Source: Pigmentiphaga sp. NML080357
GTDB lineage: Bacteria > Pseudomonadota > Gammaproteobacteria > Burkholderiales > Burkholderiaceae_B
DNA: 64,000 nt
NCBI RefSeq assembly: GCF_002188465.1
Contig: NZ_NINW01000033.1
Location: 20,172-84,171, forward strand
Reading direction: 5' to 3'
Position 1 is the stretch's first letter. The number at the start of each line of letters is the position of its first letter. The translations under genes and the position numbers were made by a program. A model generated the notes under the pieces. It was not told the origin of the DNA. It ran no database searches and saw nothing but the letters and a program-made list of their open reading frames with translations. Of this stretch, positions 24,967-33,472 are shown piece by piece.

Positions 24967-25776
24967 TCACCTCCCCGCATAGACCGGGCTGCGCTTTTCC
25001 ATGAACGCGCGCGGCCCCTCGCGCGCATCCTCGCTGGCCAGGACCGCTTCGCGCGCGTGATCCTCCAGCCGGTACGCAAGGTCCAGCGGCACGCCGCTGG
25101 CCTCGAGCGCCGCCCGCTTGGCGGCCCTGACCGCGAGCGGTCCGTTGCGTGCGATGCGCCCCGCGAGGTCCATCGCCGCCGCCTGCAGATCGGAGGCGGC
25201 CACGACCTGGTTGACCAGCCCCCATTGCAGCGCCTGGGCAGCGGAAATCGCCTGGCCCGTGAGCAGCATGTGCATGGCGACCGCGTGCGGCACCTGGCGC
25301 GGCAGCCTCGCCATGGAGCCGGCGAATGGGACGAGCCCGCGCTTGACCTCCGGCAGCCCGAACGTGGCATGCCCGGCCGCCACGCGGATGTCGGTCCCCA
25401 GGACCAGCTCCATGCCGGCGGCCAGACATGCGCCGTTGATGGCGGCGATCACGGGCTTGTGCAACGGAAAATCGCGCAGCGATGACGCCGCCATCACCAG
25501 CGGGTCGTCCAGTACGCGCCGGTCGAACGCGTCGGCCGGAGGCCGGGCTCCGGTCAGGAGCGGCAAGGTGGTCCCCAGATCGCCGCCTGCGCAGAACGCC
25601 GCATCGCCCACGGCGGTGAGCACCGCCACACGGAGCGCATCGTCGCGGCTGAAGTCGATGAATGCGTCGGCCAGCGCGCAAAGCATGCCGGGCGTCAGCG
25701 CGTTGCGCGCGGCCGGCCGCTCCAGGCGGATAACGGCCATGTGCCCCTGCTTCTCATACGCCACGTGTCCGCTCAT
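24967..25776 (-). CDS. Enoyl-CoA hydratase/isomerase (crotonase family)
   Basis: A 269-residue crotonase-fold protein. The N-terminal strand is AVIRLERPAARNAL, the first oxyanion-hole segment FCAGGDLG near residue 63, and the second INGACLAAGMEL near 115. A glutamate is placed at LPEVKRGLVP as in hydratases. It would hydrate or isomerise an unsaturated acyl-CoA made by the ligase. Its ATG overlaps the ligase stop (ATGA), and its stop is one base from the SDR start, so the three are tightly coupled. Confidence 0.88.
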   Translation of the reverse strand: MSGHVAYEKQGHMAVIRLERPAARNALTPGMLCALADAFIDFSRDDALRVAVLTAVGDAAFCAGGDLGTTLPLLTGARPPADAFDRRVLDDPLVMAASSLRDFPLHKPVIAAINGACLAAGMELVLGTDIRVAAGHATFGLPEVKRGLVPFAGSMARLPRQVPHAVAMHMLLTGQAISAAQALQWGLVNQVVAASDLQAAAMDLAGRIARNGPLAVRAAKRAALEASGVPLDLAYRLEDHAREAVLASEDAREGPRAFMEKRSPVYAGR

Positions 25777-27611
25777 GCCGCGCCTCCGCAGGCCCGCGCC
25801 GGGTGGCTCTCTATGCGATAGTCCAGGGCGAATGGCGCCATCAGCTCCCGGATGCGCATCTCGATTCCTTCGCCTTCCGCGATGGCGAACAGCGCGGTGC
25901 ACCCCTTGGCCCCGGCGCTCACATCGACCTTCACCGCCCCGGCCAGGCCGCGATCCGCGACGCGTTCCTCCAGCGCCCATCGCGCGGCCCTGGCGCGCAG
26001 CTCGGGCTTGTACAGCTTGCCGATGGCCGTCATGGGCAATGCGTCGAGAACGAAGATCGCCTTGGGAATCGCCGGGCGCTCCGGGATGTGCCGGCGCGCG
26101 AACGCGGCCAGTTCCTCCACCGCCAGCCGGCTGCCCGGCCGCAACGCGACATAGGCGACCGGGACCTCCCCCGCATACTCGTCCGGCGCCCCCACCGCGG
26201 CCGCCATCAGCACGTCCGGATGCTTGAGCAGCGCATCCTCGATCACGACCGGATCGATGTTGTGGCTGCTGCGTATGATCAGGTCTTTCGCCCGGCCGGT
26301 GACGAAGACCCGTCCGGTCTCGTCGATGTGCCCGACGTCTCCGGTGACCAGCCAGCCGTCGCCGTCGAATGCGCCCGCATCGTTGCGGGGATCGGTGTAG
26401 CCCGGGCTGACGTTCGGCCCCTTGACGCGCAAGATGCCCTCGCCATCGATGCCGCTGGACGGATCGACTTCGACGACGGTGAACGGCAGCCGCAGCCCGA
26501 CGGACCCGGCGGTCCTCGGCAGGCAGACCGGCTCGATGGCGATGACGCCCCCACACTCGGTCATGCCCAGGATGTTGCGCACGCCTATTCCCAGCCGCTG
26601 CTCGAAGGCATCGGCCAGCTCCGCAGGCAGGGGCGATCCTCCCGTAAGCAGGCAGCGGACGCGGGACAGGTCCTCGTCCTGCCGCGGCACCCCGAGCAGG
26701 CTGGCCATGACCGTGGGAACGGCCGCCAGCAGCGTCACGCCATGGCGTTCGACGAACTCCCAGTAGCGCTGCACAAAGCCGCGGTTGCGCATGCCTAGCA
26801 CGGTGGGCAGGACGACCTCGCCGCCTACCAGCAGCGTGGACAAGCCGTAGACGAACGATCCGGCAACATGAAACAACGGGAAACCGTTCAACATCACGTC
26901 CGTTTCGCTGGCCCCGTACATGCATGCGGCGCCCCATGCCGCATGGAGCTGGTTGCGGTGGGCATGGCGTGCGAGCTTGGGACGACCAGTGGTGCCGCCG
27001 GTATGGAAAAGCGCCGCGATGTCGTCGGGCCGGCGCCGGTAACCGGGTCCCAGGGGCGCGTCGCTCTCGCCGGCCAGCAACGTCTCGAAATCCGGCGCAT
27101 CGTCCGCCCCGCCCACGGCGACGACGCGGCGTAGCCCGGCGCAGCGCCGCATCAGGCCAGGCACTTTCGACCAGATGTCCAGGTCGGTGTGCGGGCCGAG
27201 CGCCACCAGCACGTTCACGCCCGCGTTGTCGATGAGATCTGCGATGTGCTCCTCGCCAAGCAGGTAGTTGATGGGGCACGCGATGCCCGCCGCTTCCGCT
27301 CCCCACAGCGTGACGTACGCGGCGGGAATAGCGGGGAGCAGGAAGCCGACGCGCGGCGGCGCCCCGTCCGCCAGGAGGCTGAAGACCCGGGCGGCTTGCC
27401 GTATCCTGCCGATCAGGTCGGCATAGGTCCAGCTGCGTGCGGGCACGGCGGAGTCGGCCGATTCGATGAAGGTCAGCGCCCGCCGCGCGGGGTGCGCGCG
27501 CGCGACGTGTTCGAGCGCCTCGTGAACGCTTTCATGCGGCATGAACGTGGCGTAGGGCTGCAACTCGATGGCCCGGATGTCGTCCAGGCATCGGATGGCA
27601 GGTGTCTTCAC
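25773..27611 (-). CDS. Acyl-CoA synthetase (AMP-forming) with C-terminal extension
   Basis: A 612-residue AMP-dependent ligase. The P-loop FHTGGTTGRPK lies near residue 203, the adenylate motif NILGMTECGG near 350, and GDGWLVTGDVG near 428. The catalytic lysine is in the AIGKLYKPELR segment near 537. About 70 residues follow the usual end of the fold (VKVDVSAGAKGCTALFAI onward), an extension of unknown role. It activates a carboxylic acid with ATP and CoA. The start is GTG at 27611 with AAGGAG upstream. It is probably regulated by the upstream LuxR gene. Confidence 0.88.
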   Translation of the reverse strand: MKTPAIRCLDDIRAIELQPYATFMPHESVHEALEHVARAHPARRALTFIESADSAVPARSWTYADLIGRIRQAARVFSLLADGAPPRVGFLLPAIPAAYVTLWGAEAAGIACPINYLLGEEHIADLIDNAGVNVLVALGPHTDLDIWSKVPGLMRRCAGLRRVVAVGGADDAPDFETLLAGESDAPLGPGYRRRPDDIAALFHTGGTTGRPKLARHAHRNQLHAAWGAACMYGASETDVMLNGFPLFHVAGSFVYGLSTLLVGGEVVLPTVLGMRNRGFVQRYWEFVERHGVTLLAAVPTVMASLLGVPRQDEDLSRVRCLLTGGSPLPAELADAFEQRLGIGVRNILGMTECGGVIAIEPVCLPRTAGSVGLRLPFTVVEVDPSSGIDGEGILRVKGPNVSPGYTDPRNDAGAFDGDGWLVTGDVGHIDETGRVFVTGRAKDLIIRSSHNIDPVVIEDALLKHPDVLMAAAVGAPDEYAGEVPVAYVALRPGSRLAVEELAAFARRHIPERPAIPKAIFVLDALPMTAIGKLYKPELRARAARWALEERVADRGLAGAVKVDVSAGAKGCTALFAIAEGEGIEMRIRELMAPFALDYRIESHPARACGGAA

Positions 27612-27692
27612 GCGGTCTCCTTCGTGTCATGGAACGCCTCCATGCCTGGGAGGCGCCTGACCGAAGCCTAGAGAGAATGCGCCCGCAAGGCT

Positions 27693-27710
27693 GTCCCCTG
27701 CGTTGGGGAC
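27693..27710. promoter_or_regulatory. Inverted repeat upstream of the acyl-CoA synthetase
   Basis: GTCCCC-TGCGTT-GGGGAC lies 82 bp upstream of the GTG start, in the 135-bp gap after the LuxR gene. A second repeat, CGCCTCC/GGAGGCG at 27635-27655, lies nearer the start and would form a hairpin in the leader. The outer repeat is a candidate LuxR operator. Confidence 0.35.
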
Positions 27711-27746
27711 CGGGTCAACCCCAGGACGGTGCGACGAAAGCCGGCG

Positions 27747-28571
27747 TCAGTGTCCGGCAGCCGGCAGGCCGGGCGGCGCGATGCCGTTCAGCGCGAGCGC
27801 GAACAATTCGTTGCGATGATGAATGCCCAGCCTTTCGAAGGCACGATCGCGATAGGTCTTGACGGTACCCGCGGAAATTCCCAGATCCGCCGCAATGCCT
27901 TCGTGGGTCCAGCCTCGCAGCAGGCGTTCGCACACCTCGCGCTCGCGGCGCGGCAACGCGTCGAACACCGATGGCAAGGCGCCCGCGCGTCCCGGCCCCT
28001 GCGGCCTGCTTCGCAGGTGGGTTTCGATGCAGGCGATGAGCGGCGGCGCCAGGCCGCAGATCAGGTCCAGCTCGGCATCGCTGAATGCCGGCTGCTCGTT
28101 GCGCCGGTAGAGATTGACCGCGATGAGGTCCTCGCTTTCCCAGGTCCGCACCAGCGACACGCGCTCGCGCAGGTCATGCCGCGTATAGATGCCATCGCGA
28201 TGCGCGGTCGGCAATTCCGCCGCGTGCCAGTGCGTGACCACCGCCCCGCCGCCCAGGACCCGTTCGCGCGCCGCCTCGAACGTCCGGTCGTACCGGTAGA
28301 GGCCTTCCCGGTAGAAGCGGAAGGCTTCGCGGGTGCGGTCGGGCACGCGGAAGCTGCCGGTGGCGTGCAGTTCGGGCGGCCGGGACTGATGCAGGCTGTA
28401 AGTGGACCACCAGCACAAGGGGATCGCCTCGTTGAGCTGCCGCAGCGCCGCCGTCCCGAAATCCTCGTGTCCGAGACAGCCGATGACCCCCGCCATGGCG
28501 AAGGACGCCCGCTGGGAGGTGCGGCGCCATACCGCCTCCCCTTGCTCACCCTGGAGATGAACCAGTTGCAT
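27747..28571 (-). CDS. LuxR family transcriptional regulator
   Basis: A 274-residue regulator with a C-terminal LuxR helix-turn-helix (LPRREREVCERLLRGWTHEGIAADLG, abbreviated as the family signature; recognition helix near SAGTVKTYRDRAFERLGI). The N-terminal 190 residues are a sensor region of no type I can name; there is no phospho-receiver pattern and no autoinducer-binding signature. It is upstream of, and on the same strand as, the acyl-CoA synthetase operon and is its likely regulator. The ATG at 28571 lacks a strong ribosome-binding site, so the start is the least certain part. Confidence 0.8.
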   Translation of the reverse strand: MQLVHLQGEQGEAVWRRTSQRASFAMAGVIGCLGHEDFGTAALRQLNEAIPLCWWSTYSLHQSRPPELHATGSFRVPDRTREAFRFYREGLYRYDRTFEAARERVLGGGAVVTHWHAAELPTAHRDGIYTRHDLRERVSLVRTWESEDLIAVNLYRRNEQPAFSDAELDLICGLAPPLIACIETHLRSRPQGPGRAGALPSVFDALPRREREVCERLLRGWTHEGIAADLGISAGTVKTYRDRAFERLGIHHRNELFALALNGIAPPGLPAAGH

Positions 28572-28747
28572 GGCTTCGTCCGCTCTCTTCTCGTTCTTGC
28601 CGATAGCGTACCGTAAAAGTCGAAGCGCGCAGGAACGGCGTGGCGCCCCGTGGCCGCGTCCGGCCTGGCCGGCATGCGGGCGCACGTGGAGATAAATGGA
28701 AACAAAAACACGCAGAATGAACCATCCGCCGAGCCATGCCGTTACCT

Positions 28748-28769
28748 AACATTCACTATCATGAATGTT
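28748..28769. promoter_or_regulatory. Perfect 8-bp-arm inverted repeat upstream of otsB
   Basis: AACATTCA-CTATCA-TGAATGTT lies 35 bp before the otsB start in the LuxR-otsB divergent gap, overlapping a possible -35 (TTGTCA, 28768-28773). Position and symmetry fit an operator controlling trehalose synthesis or the divergent LuxR gene. Confidence 0.45.
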
Positions 28770-28804
28770 GTCAAAACGATACGTAGAGTGCGCATCAACA
28801 GGCG

Positions 28805-29656
28805 ATGACCGGATCGGAAGAAAATACACATCCGTTTTCCCCCACCAGAGACCTGCTTGCCTGCACGCTGGGACGCGGCCCGGCCTCCGGTCCCGCCCGC
28901 GCTCCCGACCTGGCACGCTGTGCCTTCTTTTTCGATCTGGACGGCACGCTCGCTCCGATCGCGCCGACGCCCGAGTCCGCGGCGGTCCCCGCGTCCACCA
29001 TCGCCCTGCTGCAACGTCTGCAGCGCGCCGCGGCCGGCGCGCTGGCCGTGGTTTCCGGTCGTGCGCTCGACACCATCGACCGCATGCTGCAGCCGCTGCG
29101 ACTGCCCGCGGGCGGCCTGCACGGCGCCCAATGGCGCGGACCCGACGGACGGTTGTGGGAAGCGTCCGTGGACCCGGTCGAGTCCGCGCGTCTGCTGGAC
29201 GCCTTGACCGCCGTGGCCGCGCGGCATCCGGGCGTGCGCCTGGAAAACAAGGGGCTTTCGTTCGCGGTTCATTACCGCCACGCCCCCGGCCTGGAGGACC
29301 GGATCAGGGAGGAAGTGCGGGCGGCAGCCGAGCCCTTCGACCAGCGCTACGCGCTGCAGTACGGAAAGATGGTCGCCGAGGTCAAGCCGCGCGGCGCGGA
29401 CAAGGCCCGGGCCATCGAGCGGTTCATGGCGGTCGAGCCATTCTCGGCCCGCACGCCGGTGATGGCGGGAGACGACCTGACCGACGAACCGGCGTTCCAA
29501 GCGGTCAATCGCCTGGGCGGTGTCTCGATCAAGATAGGCGGCGGCGACACGTCGGCATCATGGCGGCTGGCGGATCCGGCCGCCCTCGCGCTCTGGCTGA
29601 ACGGCCTCCTGGCGCTGGCTTCGCATGCGTCCGGGGCCACGAATAGAGGATCATGA
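28805..29656 (+). CDS. otsB: Trehalose-6-phosphate phosphatase
   Basis: A 283-residue HAD-family phosphatase. The aspartate nucleophile is in FFFDLDGTLAP near residue 44, the second HAD motif in VVSGRALD, and the fourth in MAGDDLTDEPAF near 225. LHGAQWRG is the trehalose-phosphatase cap entry. It dephosphorylates trehalose-6-phosphate to trehalose. About 35 extra residues precede the fold. It is followed by otsA with one base between the stop and the next start. Confidence 0.93.
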   Translation: MTGSEENTHPFSPTRDLLACTLGRGPASGPARAPDLARCAFFFDLDGTLAPIAPTPESAAVPASTIALLQRLQRAAAGALAVVSGRALDTIDRMLQPLRLPAGGLHGAQWRGPDGRLWEASVDPVESARLLDALTAVAARHPGVRLENKGLSFAVHYRHAPGLEDRIREEVRAAAEPFDQRYALQYGKMVAEVKPRGADKARAIERFMAVEPFSARTPVMAGDDLTDEPAFQAVNRLGGVSIKIGGGDTSASWRLADPAALALWLNGLLALASHASGATNRGS

Positions 29657-29657
29657 C

Positions 29658-31043
29658 ATGGGCAAACTCGTCATCGTCTCCAATCGCGTGGCTTCCGCCG
29701 CCGAGGGAAAGAGCACCGCCGGCGGCCTGGCGGTGGGCGTGCTCGATGCGCTCAAGCGGCAGGACGGACTCTGGTTCGGGTGGAACGGCAAGATCGAGGA
29801 TCCCGCCCAGGCGGGCCTTTCTTCATACCGCATCGGCCGCATCGATTGCGCCACCACCAGCCTCTCCCGCGGCGAATACGACACCTATTACCGCGGCTTC
29901 GCCAATGGCACGCTCTGGCCCGCGTTTCACTACCGGGTCGACCTGAGCCGCTACGACCCCAAGGAATACGCCGGCTACCTTGCCGTCAACGAACGGCTCG
30001 CGGGCATGCTCACGGAGCTGGTCGACGAGGACGACCGGCTCTGGGTGCACGACTACCATCTCATTCCCTTTGCCCGGGCCTGCCGGCGCATGGGCATGCG
30101 CAACCGCATCGGCTTTTTTCTGCATACGCCCTTTCCCGCGGAGGGCGTCCTGCGCACCATTCCGCCCCATCGGGACCTCGTCGAAGCCCTGTGCGAATAT
30201 GACTTGGTCGGCTTTCAGACCCGCGGCGACGCCCAGGCATTCATCGATTACGCCAGCAGGCGGCTCGGCTTGCCGCTGGAGACCGGGGGCATGCTGCGCA
30301 CACGCTCCGGGCTGGTCCGGGTAGGCCACTATCCCATAGGCATCCTGCCCGACGACATCCAGAACAAGTCCAAGGCGCGCAGCCGCTCCAAGCTCGTAGC
30401 CACCCTCAAGCAGGGACTGCAGGAACGCAAGCTCATCGTCAGCGTCGATCGGCTCGACTACAGCAAGGGGCTGGTGGAACGCTTCAACGCCTTCGAACGC
30501 CTGCTCGAGTCGTATCCGGCGCATTGCGGCCAGGTCAGTTTCCTGCAGATCGCCCCGCCTTCGCGTTCCGACGTCGAGGGCTACCGGCACATCCGCCGCC
30601 AGCTCGAAAGCACGGCGGGCCACATCAATGGCCGATGGACCGAACTGTCGTGGACGCCCATCCGCTACATGAACCGCGCCTACGAGCGGTCCGCGCTGCT
30701 GTCGTTCTTCCGCGCCTCGCAGGTGGGTTTCGTGACGCCGTTGCGCGATGGCATGAACCTGGTGGCCAAAGAGTACGTAGCCGCCCAGGCGCCCGACGAC
30801 CCTGGCGTCCTGGTGCTGTCCGAATTCGCCGGCGCGGCCGACGAACTGGCCAACGGCGCCATCATCGTGAATCCCTACGACATCGAGGCAATGGCCCGCG
30901 CGCTGGACCAGGCCCTGAACATGCCGCTCGAGGAACGGCTCGAACGCCACGGCCACATGATGCAATTGCTCAAAGACAACAGCATCCGGCAGTGGCGCGA
31001 TCATTTCCTCGCCGACCTCGAGCCGGAGGCGATCGCGGCCTGA
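29658..31043 (+). CDS. otsA: Trehalose-6-phosphate synthase
   Basis: A 461-residue GT20 glycosyltransferase that joins UDP-glucose (or another NDP-glucose) and glucose-6-phosphate. Marks in order are LVIVSNRVA at the start, [28 protein letters not shown] near residue 130, DRLDYSKGL near 265, and [18 protein letters not shown] near 365. AGAGGA lies 7 bases before the ATG. With otsB it supplies trehalose as an osmolyte. Confidence 0.96.
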   Translation: MGKLVIVSNRVASAAEGKSTAGGLAVGVLDALKRQDGLWFGWNGKIEDPAQAGLSSYRIGRIDCATTSLSRGEYDTYYRGFANGTLWPAFHYRVDLSRYDPKEYAGYLAVNERLAGMLTELVDEDDRLWVHDYHLIPFARACRRMGMRNRIGFFLHTPFPAEGVLRTIPPHRDLVEALCEYDLVGFQTRGDAQAFIDYASRRLGLPLETGGMLRTRSGLVRVGHYPIGILPDDIQNKSKARSRSKLVATLKQGLQERKLIVSVDRLDYSKGLVERFNAFERLLESYPAHCGQVSFLQIAPPSRSDVEGYRHIRRQLESTAGHINGRWTELSWTPIRYMNRAYERSALLSFFRASQVGFVTPLRDGMNLVAKEYVAAQAPDDPGVLVLSEFAGAADELANGAIIVNPYDIEAMARALDQALNMPLEERLERHGHMMQLLKDNSIRQWRDHFLADLEPEAIAA

Positions 31044-31062
31044 CCGCCGCCTGCGCCGGCAC

Positions 31063-31788
31063 TCAGCGGTTGCGCGCCTCTTCCAGCAGCCGTTCGGCGA
31101 TTTCTATGGCGATATCGACCATGCGGTGCATGTGCTGGCGCGCGAAGTGCTCGGCCGCGACCGGGTCGCCGTGCAGGACGGCGCGCGCGATGTCGACATG
31201 GTCCGAGAGGTTGCGCAGCCAGTTGGCATGGCTCAAGTCCCGGAAGTAGATGGTGTGCAGGATCGGATAGTTGTACTGGTCCAGGAGCTCGCCCACGTCC
31301 GGAATGCCTGACATGTTGTTAATGGCCCGGTGGAACCTGCCGTTTTCCGCGCGGTGGTTGCGGGGATCGTCCGCCTTGCGCTGCGCCTCGATGTCGTCCA
31401 GCAGGCCCAGCATGATTTCCCGGTTGCCAGGTTCCTGCACGCGTTCGGCCGCGGCGCGCGCGCCCAGCCCGGAGATGACCTCGCGGATGCGGAACTGCGC
31501 CACGATGTCCTCGCGCCTGGGCGTGGCCACCATCGCCCCGCGATTGGGCTCGATGCGCACGAACCGGTTGGTTTCCAGGCGCCGGAACGCTTCGCGCACG
31601 GAGCTGCGGCTCACGCCGAGGTCGCGGGTGACTTCGGCCTCGACGATGCGCTGCCCGGGCTTATAGACCCCGTCCACGATGCGGCGGGCGATTTCGTTCA
31701 ACACGAAATCCGACACGCTGCCTGAACGCACAGGCTCGGCCTGCGGCGGCTGGTAGAAGGGAACGATCGAGGTCGGGTCTTTGGCCAT
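31063..31788 (-). CDS. GntR family regulator, FCD subfamily
   Basis: A 241-residue regulator with an N-terminal winged helix (VVDGV-like IVDGVYKPGQRIVEAEVTRD, and VSRSSVREAFRRLE) and a C-terminal all-helical FCD domain. Metal-binding residues are suggested by the RFHRAINNMSG and SDHVDIARAV segments. FCD proteins bind small organic acids. Starts at 31788, 31806 or a TTG at 31842 are all possible; none has a clear ribosome-binding site. It is divergent from the flavoprotein operon and probably binds the TGTC-N-GACA sites between them. Confidence 0.88.
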   Translation of the reverse strand: MAKDPTSIVPFYQPPQAEPVRSGSVSDFVLNEIARRIVDGVYKPGQRIVEAEVTRDLGVSRSSVREAFRRLETNRFVRIEPNRGAMVATPRREDIVAQFRIREVISGLGARAAAERVQEPGNREIMLGLLDDIEAQRKADDPRNHRAENGRFHRAINNMSGIPDVGELLDQYNYPILHTIYFRDLSHANWLRNLSDHVDIARAVLHGDPVAAEHFARQHMHRMVDIAIEIAERLLEEARNR

Positions 31789-31831
31789 GGTCGGGTACGG
31801 GCGCATCCGGAAGAAGCAATCGTCCGCAAAA

Positions 31832-31842
31832 TTGTAGGACAA
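31832..31842. promoter_or_regulatory. GntR operator-like site 0
   Basis: TTGTAGGACAA is a degenerate relative of the three sites downstream, with TTGT/ACAA arms. It is nearest the gntR start and could mediate autoregulation. Confidence 0.4.
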
Positions 31843-31914
31843 ATCCTATCTCCGCACAGTCCCAGCCGCGACAAAACAATGGCGGAAATCTATGACTGGG
31901 TACTTTTCCCGATA

Positions 31915-31943
31915 TTGACTTCGCTCATCCTGTCCGACAATAC
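31915..31943 (+). promoter_or_regulatory. Candidate promoter with GntR operator site 1
   Basis: TTGACT (31915-31920) is a near-consensus -35. The operator CTGTCCGACAAT (31930-31941) fills the spacer and -10 region; a -10 at 31938-31943 (CAATAC) is weak. Binding here would block RNA polymerase. Confidence 0.5.
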
Positions 31944-31990
31944 CGTGCAATTTCAGGGCAAATACCCAGCATACTCTGGAAAAAAGCACG

Positions 31991-33439
31991 ATGCTGTCCG
32001 ACAATCAATCTTACGCTGCCAATAAACGATCTGATTCCAAGGCATCGGACCTGGATGCGGCTGTGCTCAGGATTCTTGCCGGTCTGTCGGACAATATCTC
32101 TATTCTCGATTCCGCGACCGCCGGCCCGCGCTACCAGGAAGACTGGTCCGGCGCCTTTGGCGCCCGTTCCCCGGTCGTACGGCCGCGCACGGTCGCCGCC
32201 TTGGCGGAGGCGGTACGGCGACTGCATGAGGCAGGCATGCGCATGGTGGCCCAGGGCGGAATGAGCGGACTCGTGGGCGGCGGCGCGCCCATGCAAGACG
32301 AGGTGGTGATCTCGCTCGAGCTGCTGAACCGGATCGAGGCCTGCGATCTCTACGGCGCCACCATGACGGTACAGGCCGGCGCCACACTGCAGGCGGTGCA
32401 AGAGGAGGCCGAGCGGCATGGGTTGTTCTACCCCGTCGATCTCGGTAGCCGGGGCAGTTGCACCGTGGGAGGCAACATCGCAACCAACGCCGGCGGCAAC
32501 CGCGTCCTGCAGTACGGCATGACCCGCGCCTCGGTGCTCGGCCTGGAGGTGGTCTTGCCCGATGGCCGGCTCGTCTCGCGCATGGGCCGCGTGGCGAAAG
32601 ACAACGCAGGCTACGATCTCAAGCAATTGTTCATCGGTTCGGAAGGCACGCTGGGCATCGTCGCGCGCGCGGTGCTCAAGCTCCAGCCCCTGCCCCGCCA
32701 GAGGTTCACGGTCGCGCTGGGCGTGGAAGAACTGGACCAGGTGCTGCGCGCGCTGGCGGCCTGCCGCGGCCAGTTCGGCCCCATGCTGACTTCGTTCGAG
32801 GTCATGTGGCGCGATTTCGTCGACTTCGTCGCGCGTGAATTGGGCATCGGGCGCGATCCCTTCGGCGGCCGATGCGGCTACGTGGTGCTGCTCGAACTCT
32901 CCTGCTACGACCGCCAACCCGAACGCGACGAGGCGCGCGTCATGGATGCGCTGGAGGATCTCTCGGCCTCGCTGTCCACCCAGCACGTGGTCATCGCCAA
33001 GTCGCTGTCCGAAGCCGCGGAGCTCTGGCGCATGCGCGACGCCTCGGGCGAGGCGGCCCGGCATCTCGGCCCCTACCTTTCATTCGACGTCAGCATACCG
33101 ACCAGCGAACTGCAGGACTGCCTGCCTCGCATCTACGCCGGGCTGGATGCCATCGATCCGGCAATGCGCCGCCTCACCTACGGCCACCTGGGCGACGGCA
33201 ATGTGCATCTGCTGGTCGGCTGCCAAGGGTCGCCGGCCGACGGCGTCGAGAACCTGGTCTATCGCGAGGTGATGCGCAGCGGCGGCTCGATCTCCGCCGA
33301 GCACGGCATCGGCCTGGAGAAGAGCCAGAGTTTCCAGCGGTTGTATCCGGCCGCCGAACTCGATGCCATGCGCCGCGTCAAGCGCGCCTTCGACCCCGGG
33401 GCCCTGCTCGGCAGGGACCGCATTTTCGGACTGCCCTGA
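31991..33439 (+). CDS. FAD-linked oxidase (D-2-hydroxyacid dehydrogenase, GlcD-like)
   Basis: A 482-residue flavoprotein of the VAO/GlcD family. The FAD-binding domain has QGGMSGLVGGGAP near residue 88 and CTVGGNIATNAGGNR near 156, then LFIGSEGTLGIV near 215. The C-terminal cap has YGHLGDGNVHLLV near 396 and SAEHGIGLEKSQ near 435, with the histidines that bind metal in D-2-hydroxyglutarate and D-lactate dehydrogenases. It oxidises a D-2-hydroxyacid. The operator motif overlaps its start and recurs inside it, encoding LSDN twice. It is first in an operon with an ABC importer. Confidence 0.88.
   Translation: MLSDNQSYAANKRSDSKASDLDAAVLRILAGLSDNISILDSATAGPRYQEDWSGAFGARSPVVRPRTVAALAEAVRRLHEAGMRMVAQGGMSGLVGGGAPMQDEVVISLELLNRIEACDLYGATMTVQAGATLQAVQEEAERHGLFYPVDLGSRGSCTVGGNIATNAGGNRVLQYGMTRASVLGLEVVLPDGRLVSRMGRVAKDNAGYDLKQLFIGSEGTLGIVARAVLKLQPLPRQRFTVALGVEELDQVLRALAACRGQFGPMLTSFEVMWRDFVDFVARELGIGRDPFGGRCGYVVLLELSCYDRQPERDEARVMDALEDLSASLSTQHVVIAKSLSEAAELWRMRDASGEAARHLGPYLSFDVSIPTSELQDCLPRIYAGLDAIDPAMRRLTYGHLGDGNVHLLVGCQGSPADGVENLVYREVMRSGGSISAEHGIGLEKSQSFQRLYPAAELDAMRRVKRAFDPGALLGRDRIFGLP
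31994..32005. promoter_or_regulatory. GntR operator site 2, over the start codon
   Basis: CTGTCCGACAAT is identical to site 1 over 12 bp and begins at the third base after the start ATG begins (31991). Its centre lies 64 bp downstream of that of site 1. Confidence 0.6.
32084..32095. promoter_or_regulatory. GntR operator site 3, inside the coding region
   Basis: CTGTCGGACAAT differs from sites 1 and 2 only at the central base of the TGTC-N-GACA core. It lies 90 bp downstream of site 2, within codons 32-35 of the flavoprotein gene. Confidence 0.55.
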
Positions 33440-33472
33440 CCTCTTCTCCCACCCGCAACGCCTGGAGCCGCC

